The notes under the pieces are model-generated. The model was not told the DNA's origin. It made no database searches and saw only the letters and a program-made list of their open reading frames with translations. Made by a program: the position numbers and the translations under genes. A stretch of DNA of 64,000 nt from Centroberyx gerrardi (Eukaryota; Chordata; Actinopteri; Beryciformes; Berycidae): positions 9,926,001 to 9,990,000 of the forward strand of contig NC_136001.1 in the NCBI RefSeq assembly GCF_048128805.1, read 5' to 3'. Below, piece after piece: positions 59,766-64,000 of the stretch (positions are counted from its first letter, which is position 1; each line of letters starts with the position of its first letter).

Positions 59766-60423
59766 TCAGTTTGTGTGGTGTGAGCTCCAGTCTGCAGATC
59801 TCTGCCACGGCCTCCAGAGGGCGCTGTGGACTGGACTCTTCTCTTTGCTGTGGACTGGACTCTTCTCTTTGCTGATGCTGGTCTGGACTGGGCAGCTCAG
59901 AAGAGACAAGCCAGCCTCTCTCAGGTTCTGATCAGAGGAAGACTGCAGGTTGTGGAAGTGGTTCAGCAGTCTTCTCTGGGACTGTGTCTTCACCTCCTCC
60001 TTGGACAGGAAGTGCTCCACCTCTTGGACACACCTGGAGTAGCCCTGATTGACAGCTGCTGAGTCCACAGGTTGGTGCTGCTGCTGTCGTGTCAGGAAGC
60101 AAACTGTCATCTCCAGGATGTCTGCTTTCTCCAGCTTGGAGTCAGGCTGCTGTTTGAGGAACTCTGGACCCAGGAGAGACTTGAGCTGCTCAATGCTGCT
60201 GTTGATTCACTCTCTGCGTAACTTCTCCACCACTGGCTTTCTGAGCTGCAGAAGGAAGAAAAAAGTCATTAATAAACTTTTTCTGGAGAATAACATGAAG
60301 ATGAATCAGTAGGAACATGAATGATGTTGAAGTGTCCATGATCTTGAGCCTTCAATTTACCTTGTGTGTCAGAGTCAGCTGCTCCTGAGAATTGGTCATT
60401 GCTGAAGTGATTGTAGGAGCCAT
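59766..60423 (-). pseudogene. her4: Her4-type copy 8, inactivated
   Basis: Exon 1 60361-60423, 115-nt intron and exon 2 from 60245 are as in the other copies, with intact splice sites and start. In the basic region the codon for Arg34 (RRERIN) is TGA at 60207-60209, a CGA-to-TGA change, which would end the protein after 33 residues. The normal TAG after WRPW is CAG at 59802-59804, so a protein from a downstream start would read on for 12 residues to 59,766 and bury the WRPW. The rest of the frame is open, with two SKEKSPVH units, so inactivation is recent. Promoter elements remain, and a transcript is possible. Confidence 0.88.
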
Positions 60424-60815
60424 GGCTGGATCTCTGTGCTGTAGAGGTTTCTGTAGAGAGAATCTGATCTCTGCTGGCTTCATCCCTCCTATTTATAGTC
60501 CCAAATCTCCATATGAATGTGTGAGTCTTGGTCTGGTTGGACTTTCTCACAGTCTCAGCCAATCAGAGAGCTTGGTAAGACAATGAGGCATGTGGAGCTG
60601 CAGCATGCTGGTTGCTCTTATTGCTGAGGGACAATGGTTAGATCTCAGGGGAACAGGTGGAGGACTGGGGGTGATGGAGAGAGACTCACAGAGCTCTGGG
60701 TGAATCTGGGAAAGTGGTGACCCTGTAAAGAGATCAGATCTGCTGCCTCATGTTGGGATCAATGATGCAGACTGAGCACACGCTCATCATCCCATCACAC
60801 ACACGTGTGCAACTT
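60424..60815 (-). promoter_or_regulatory. her4: Promoter of her4 pseudogene copy 8
   Basis: TATAAATA 60490-60497, TGTGAGAA 60544-60551 and CACGTG 60802-60807 are all intact. Confidence 0.72.
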
Positions 60816-61139
60816 AAATACAGTGGATCTCTTATGGTATAACATACTGTATGATTTGATGATGAGTGAAAACTAGTAAATGGAAATAGATTGCAATGTA
60901 ATGTCTGAGTGTGAGCCTTGATATTGATCCAAAACCAAGTAACCCAGTAATATTTTCTCCATTATTTATTCATAATTGAATTAGATGCATGGTTATAATT
61001 TTATTTTAGAAATACACAATGAGCTTTTAGAGAAGTGCAGTGCACATTTTGGAGTTCAGTGCCTCGAGGTATTAGAATGGAATATGTATATGTATGTATG
61101 TATATATATTTTATATACTGTATACTTAGCAAACATCTT

Positions 61140-61280
61140 GTTGTCCAGATGTAGCAGATGTGTCCTGGTAGTCAGTGTGAGTAGAGAGTTGATCTTAGTT
61201 TCCCACACTGAGTCCTGTGTGATGCTTTGAATGGAGCTTTAGTGATGTCACTAACCATCTGGAGGGAAAGAGCACAATTG
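61140..61280 (-). promoter_or_regulatory. Module C8, shortened
   Basis: RBPJ core 61199-61206. Same deletions as C6. Confidence 0.6.
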
Positions 61281-61479
61281 GTGATATGGAGGTTTATAAT
61301 TCAAACAAGATGATAACAATAATTTGGTGTCTCTTTTGTGAACTTTATTTAATCAGGTTCAGAAATGATGAATATACAGTCAGTATCATGCTGTGTAACA
61401 CCAAAAACATAAATCCCGAGCCTTCTTGGATAAAAATTCCAGCACTGTCAATGAGCAAGATTTTTTTTTTTTTTTTATA

Positions 61480-61665
61480 AGACAGCTGCTGCCTGAAGTG
61501 TGCCAACTCCCCTTGGAGAATAGTCCGGTGCTGGTGGGGTTGAGGATGCTAATCACACTGAAGTGTGACTCTGCTGTCCAGAGCTTTCCCACACTCTGCC
61601 CATTGACAGAAAGTTTGGCGTGTGCCTTGTTAAATGCTAATTCTATTCCACTCAAGTAGTGTGCA
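61480..61665 (-). promoter_or_regulatory. Module B7, SOX motif lost
   Basis: RBPJ core 61585-61592. Same form as B5. Confidence 0.62.
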
Positions 61666-61964
61666 TTCATTTTTACAGGTTCCACGTCATTGAGGTTTTG
61701 TTTTTGGAAAAAGATCAAAAGTGAGCATTGTTTGTAATTGATGCAAAGAATGAGTATTCATTCACAAATACACAACTTGTAAGTTGGGATAACACAATAA
61801 GTTTTCAGCATAATTAATTCACACAACAGGTGAAATGGTCCTTCAAAGTTATGATGGTACTGAAGAGTGACTTGCCATTCAATAAATGTCTGTGGATGAG
61901 AAGATTGTCCTTAATGAAAATATTCTTCAAGATGGGAGTAGACAGAAATTTTCAAAATCGAGGA

Positions 61965-62353
61965 TCAATGTCAGTCTCCCACGTGTGTGATGGGATGATG
62001 AGCGTGTGCTCAGTCTGCATCATTGATCCCAACATGAGGCAGCAGATCTGCTCTCTCTGCAGGGTCACCACTTTCCCAGATTCACACAGAGCTCTGTGAG
62101 TCTCTCTCCATCACCCCCAGTCCTCCACCTGTTCCCCTGAGATCTAACCATTGTCCCCCACCAATAAGAGCATTCAGCATGTTGCATCCCTTATTGTCTT
62201 ACCAAGCTCTCTGATTGGCTGAGACTATGAGAAAGTCCAACCAGACCAAGACCCACACATTCATATGGAGATTTGGGACTATAAATAGGAGGGATGAAGC
62301 CAGCAGAGATCAGATTCTCTCTACAGAAACCTCTACAGCACAGAGATCCAGCC
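61965..62353 (+). promoter_or_regulatory. her4: her4 copy 9 promoter, RBPJ site altered
   Basis: CACGTG 61980-61985 and TATAAATA 62280-62287 are kept. The proximal site reads TATGAGAA (near 62,225) instead of TGTGAGAA, so it no longer fits the RBPJ consensus. Confidence 0.75.
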
Positions 62354-62999
62354 ATGGCTCCTACAATCACTTCAGCAATGATCAATTCTCAGGAGCAGCT
62401 GACTCTGACACACAAGGTAAATTGAAGGCTCAAGATCATGGACACTTCAACATCATTCATGTTCCTACTGATTCATCTTCATGTTATTCTCCAGAATAAG
62501 TTTATTAATGACTTTTCTCTTCCTTCTGCAGCTCAGAAAGCCAGTGGTGGAGAAGTTACGCAGAGAGCGAATCAACAGCAGCATTGAGCAGCTCAAGTCT
62601 CTCCTGGGTCCAGAGTTCCTCAAACAGCAGCCTGACTCCAAGCTGGAGAAAGCAGACATCCTGGAGATGACAGTTTGCTTCCTGACACGACAGCAGCAGC
62701 ACCAACCTGTGGACTCAGCAGCTGTCAATCAGGGCTACTCCAGGTGTGTCCAAGAGGTGGAGCACTTCCTGTCCAAGGAGGAGGTGAAGACACAGTCCCA
62801 GAGAAGACTGCTGAACCACTTCCACAACCTGCAGTCTTCCTCTGATCAGAACCTGAGAGAGGCTGGCTTGTCTCTTCTGAGCTGCCCAGTCCAGACCAGC
62901 ATCAGCAAAGAGAAGAGTCCAGTCCACAGCAAAGAGAAGAGTCCAGTCCACAGCAAAGAGAAGAGTCCAGTCCACAGTGCCCTCTGGAGGCCGTGGTAG
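62354..62999 (+). CDS. her4: Her4-type repressor, copy 9, 176 aa
   Basis: Exon 1 62354-62416, 115-nt intron, exon 2 62532-62999. Three SKEKSPVH units; Ile at position 10 (SAMINS) as in copy 2; Ala in NLREAGL. The coding sequence is intact and ends SALWRPW. It is divergent from pseudogene copy 8 across C8-B7 and may be the only beneficiary of that pair, although its proximal RBPJ site is changed. Confidence 0.93.
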
Positions 63000-63930
63000 A
63001 GACCTGCAGACTGGAGCTCACACCACACAAACTGAAATGACCATATTGGTCAAAGATTACAAGAACTGAATAGTTAAAATTTTAAAGAGGTGTTCTTCTG
63101 TATCAACAGAAGGCCTGCTTTTGTTTGATTTTCAATCTTTCTTGATTTGCAAAATTTCATTTCCCAAGGAAATGATGAAACTTGGCAACAATATCTTTCA
63201 TGTTAAGAAAGAGAGCATCTTGTCATGCATGTTGCATGAATTAAGTCTTCTTCAAGAAGAATCAGCAGTTGCTACTTTTTTGTAATTTTATGATATGTTA
63301 TATGGTGGAGTAATACACTATCATGACATGTTTTACCTTTTGATTATTAGTGATCAATTTCATAGAACGTTTTCATTGTCAATTGTATGGACATTTAGCC
63401 ACAATGGCTTGACCTCATACTTTTAATCTCTGTGATTATTCAAGGCTGATCTGTTGTAAGATCAACATTTCTTTTTATCCTTTTGTTTTAAGGCTAAACT
63501 TAACCTGATACTGTCACATTTTAGTGACACTGCCATTGTTATGACAATGTACATCTTCTTGCTCTGTGAGCATTGTTGACCTAACTGGCCATTAATTAAC
63601 CTGCTCTCATCACTTTGTGATTAGCAAAACCAGATCTGTTTTAAGGTCAATTATTTCTCTATAGCTTTTGTTATTAAGTGCAAATGATTATGTTCATGTT
63701 GAATAATTTATAAGAGAACAGTGAGTAATGTTTACTCAAATATTGTTCATTTTCTGTGTCTTTTATAAAGACAGTTGTTCCTCTACTCTGTTTGAGTACA
63801 ATGTGTCTTGGAAAAGTGTCCAAGTTCCTGTTGTGATGTGTCATCACCTCTACCTGCCTCCAGTTGGGGCATTTATACTTTATGTGGCTCATTGTGTCTG
63901 TTTCAATAAACAAACATCATGAATTGCAAT
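63000..63930 (+). other. her4: her4 copy 9 3'UTR
   Basis: Stem-loop near 63,092-63,112, hairpin block 63784-63847, poly(A) signal 63905-63910. Confidence 0.7.
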
Positions 63931-64000
63931 TTTCTTGTTCGGATTTTTCCTCTTCTTATACCTACTTTGCGATGATGAAAAAACGAAGTGTCTGCAAGTG

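Larger units (their letters stand above)
53592..60807. repeat. Right arm of the outer her4 inverted repeat
   Basis: The reverse of 41,071-48,417. Differences include a tandem duplication at 57.4-58.15 kb and a deletion in the 3'UTR of copy 8. Confidence 0.88.

Overview
The window is genomic DNA of a ray-finned (teleost) fish. The evidence is spliced vertebrate genes with GT-AG introns, fish-type dispersed-repeat tails, long CT and GT microsatellites, and fish-style her (Hes5-related) genes. Products are inferred from translated exons and family knowledge; no database search was run.

Layout. (1) 1-5.7 kb: the last six coding exons and 3'UTR of aldh4a1 (mitochondrial delta-1-pyrroline-5-carboxylate dehydrogenase), plus strand. 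(2) 5.7-25 kb: four single or paired two-exon her genes: one at 8.4-9.3 kb (-), an inverted near-identical her15-type pair at 15.6-16.1 kb (+) and 20.0-20.6 kb (-), and one at 23.7-24.5 kb (+). Between them lie gene-free stretches with RBPJ/CSL motifs, often near SOX-like motifs. (3) 25.5-64 kb: nine her4-type gene copies in mixed orientation: - - (short her-like gene, -) + + - - + - +. Eight are intact. The copy at 59.8-60.4 kb is a pseudogene, with a nonsense codon in the basic region and a lost stop codon. The short gene at 34.5-35.0 kb encodes a predicted 96-residue protein that keeps a recognisable HLH and Orange region but has no Hes-type basic region and no WRPW tail.

The her4 copies have amplified with their surroundings. 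Each has a 115-nt intron, a TATA box and a 3'UTR block near the poly(A) signal with three consecutive short inverted repeats. Upstream of most copies are up to three kinds of non-coding module (here called A, B and C), each built round a GTGTGGGAAA RBPJ site with SOX- or TCF-like motifs nearby. Twenty-two modules are recognisable, 21 with an intact RBPJ core. In gene-proximal order they run promoter-C-B-A. Some module sets have no adjacent promoter, and two divergent gene pairs share one C-B set. The cluster is built of nested inverted repeats with dyad axes near 34.4 kb and 51.0 kb; the her15 pair forms another with its axis near 18.1 kb.

Functionally the her genes are expected to be Notch-induced bHLH-Orange repressors that recruit Groucho/TLE through WRPW. 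The RBPJ sites fit activation by Notch, and CACGTG boxes at the far end of most her4 promoters fit Her auto- or cross-repression. The regulatory roles are inference from motifs.
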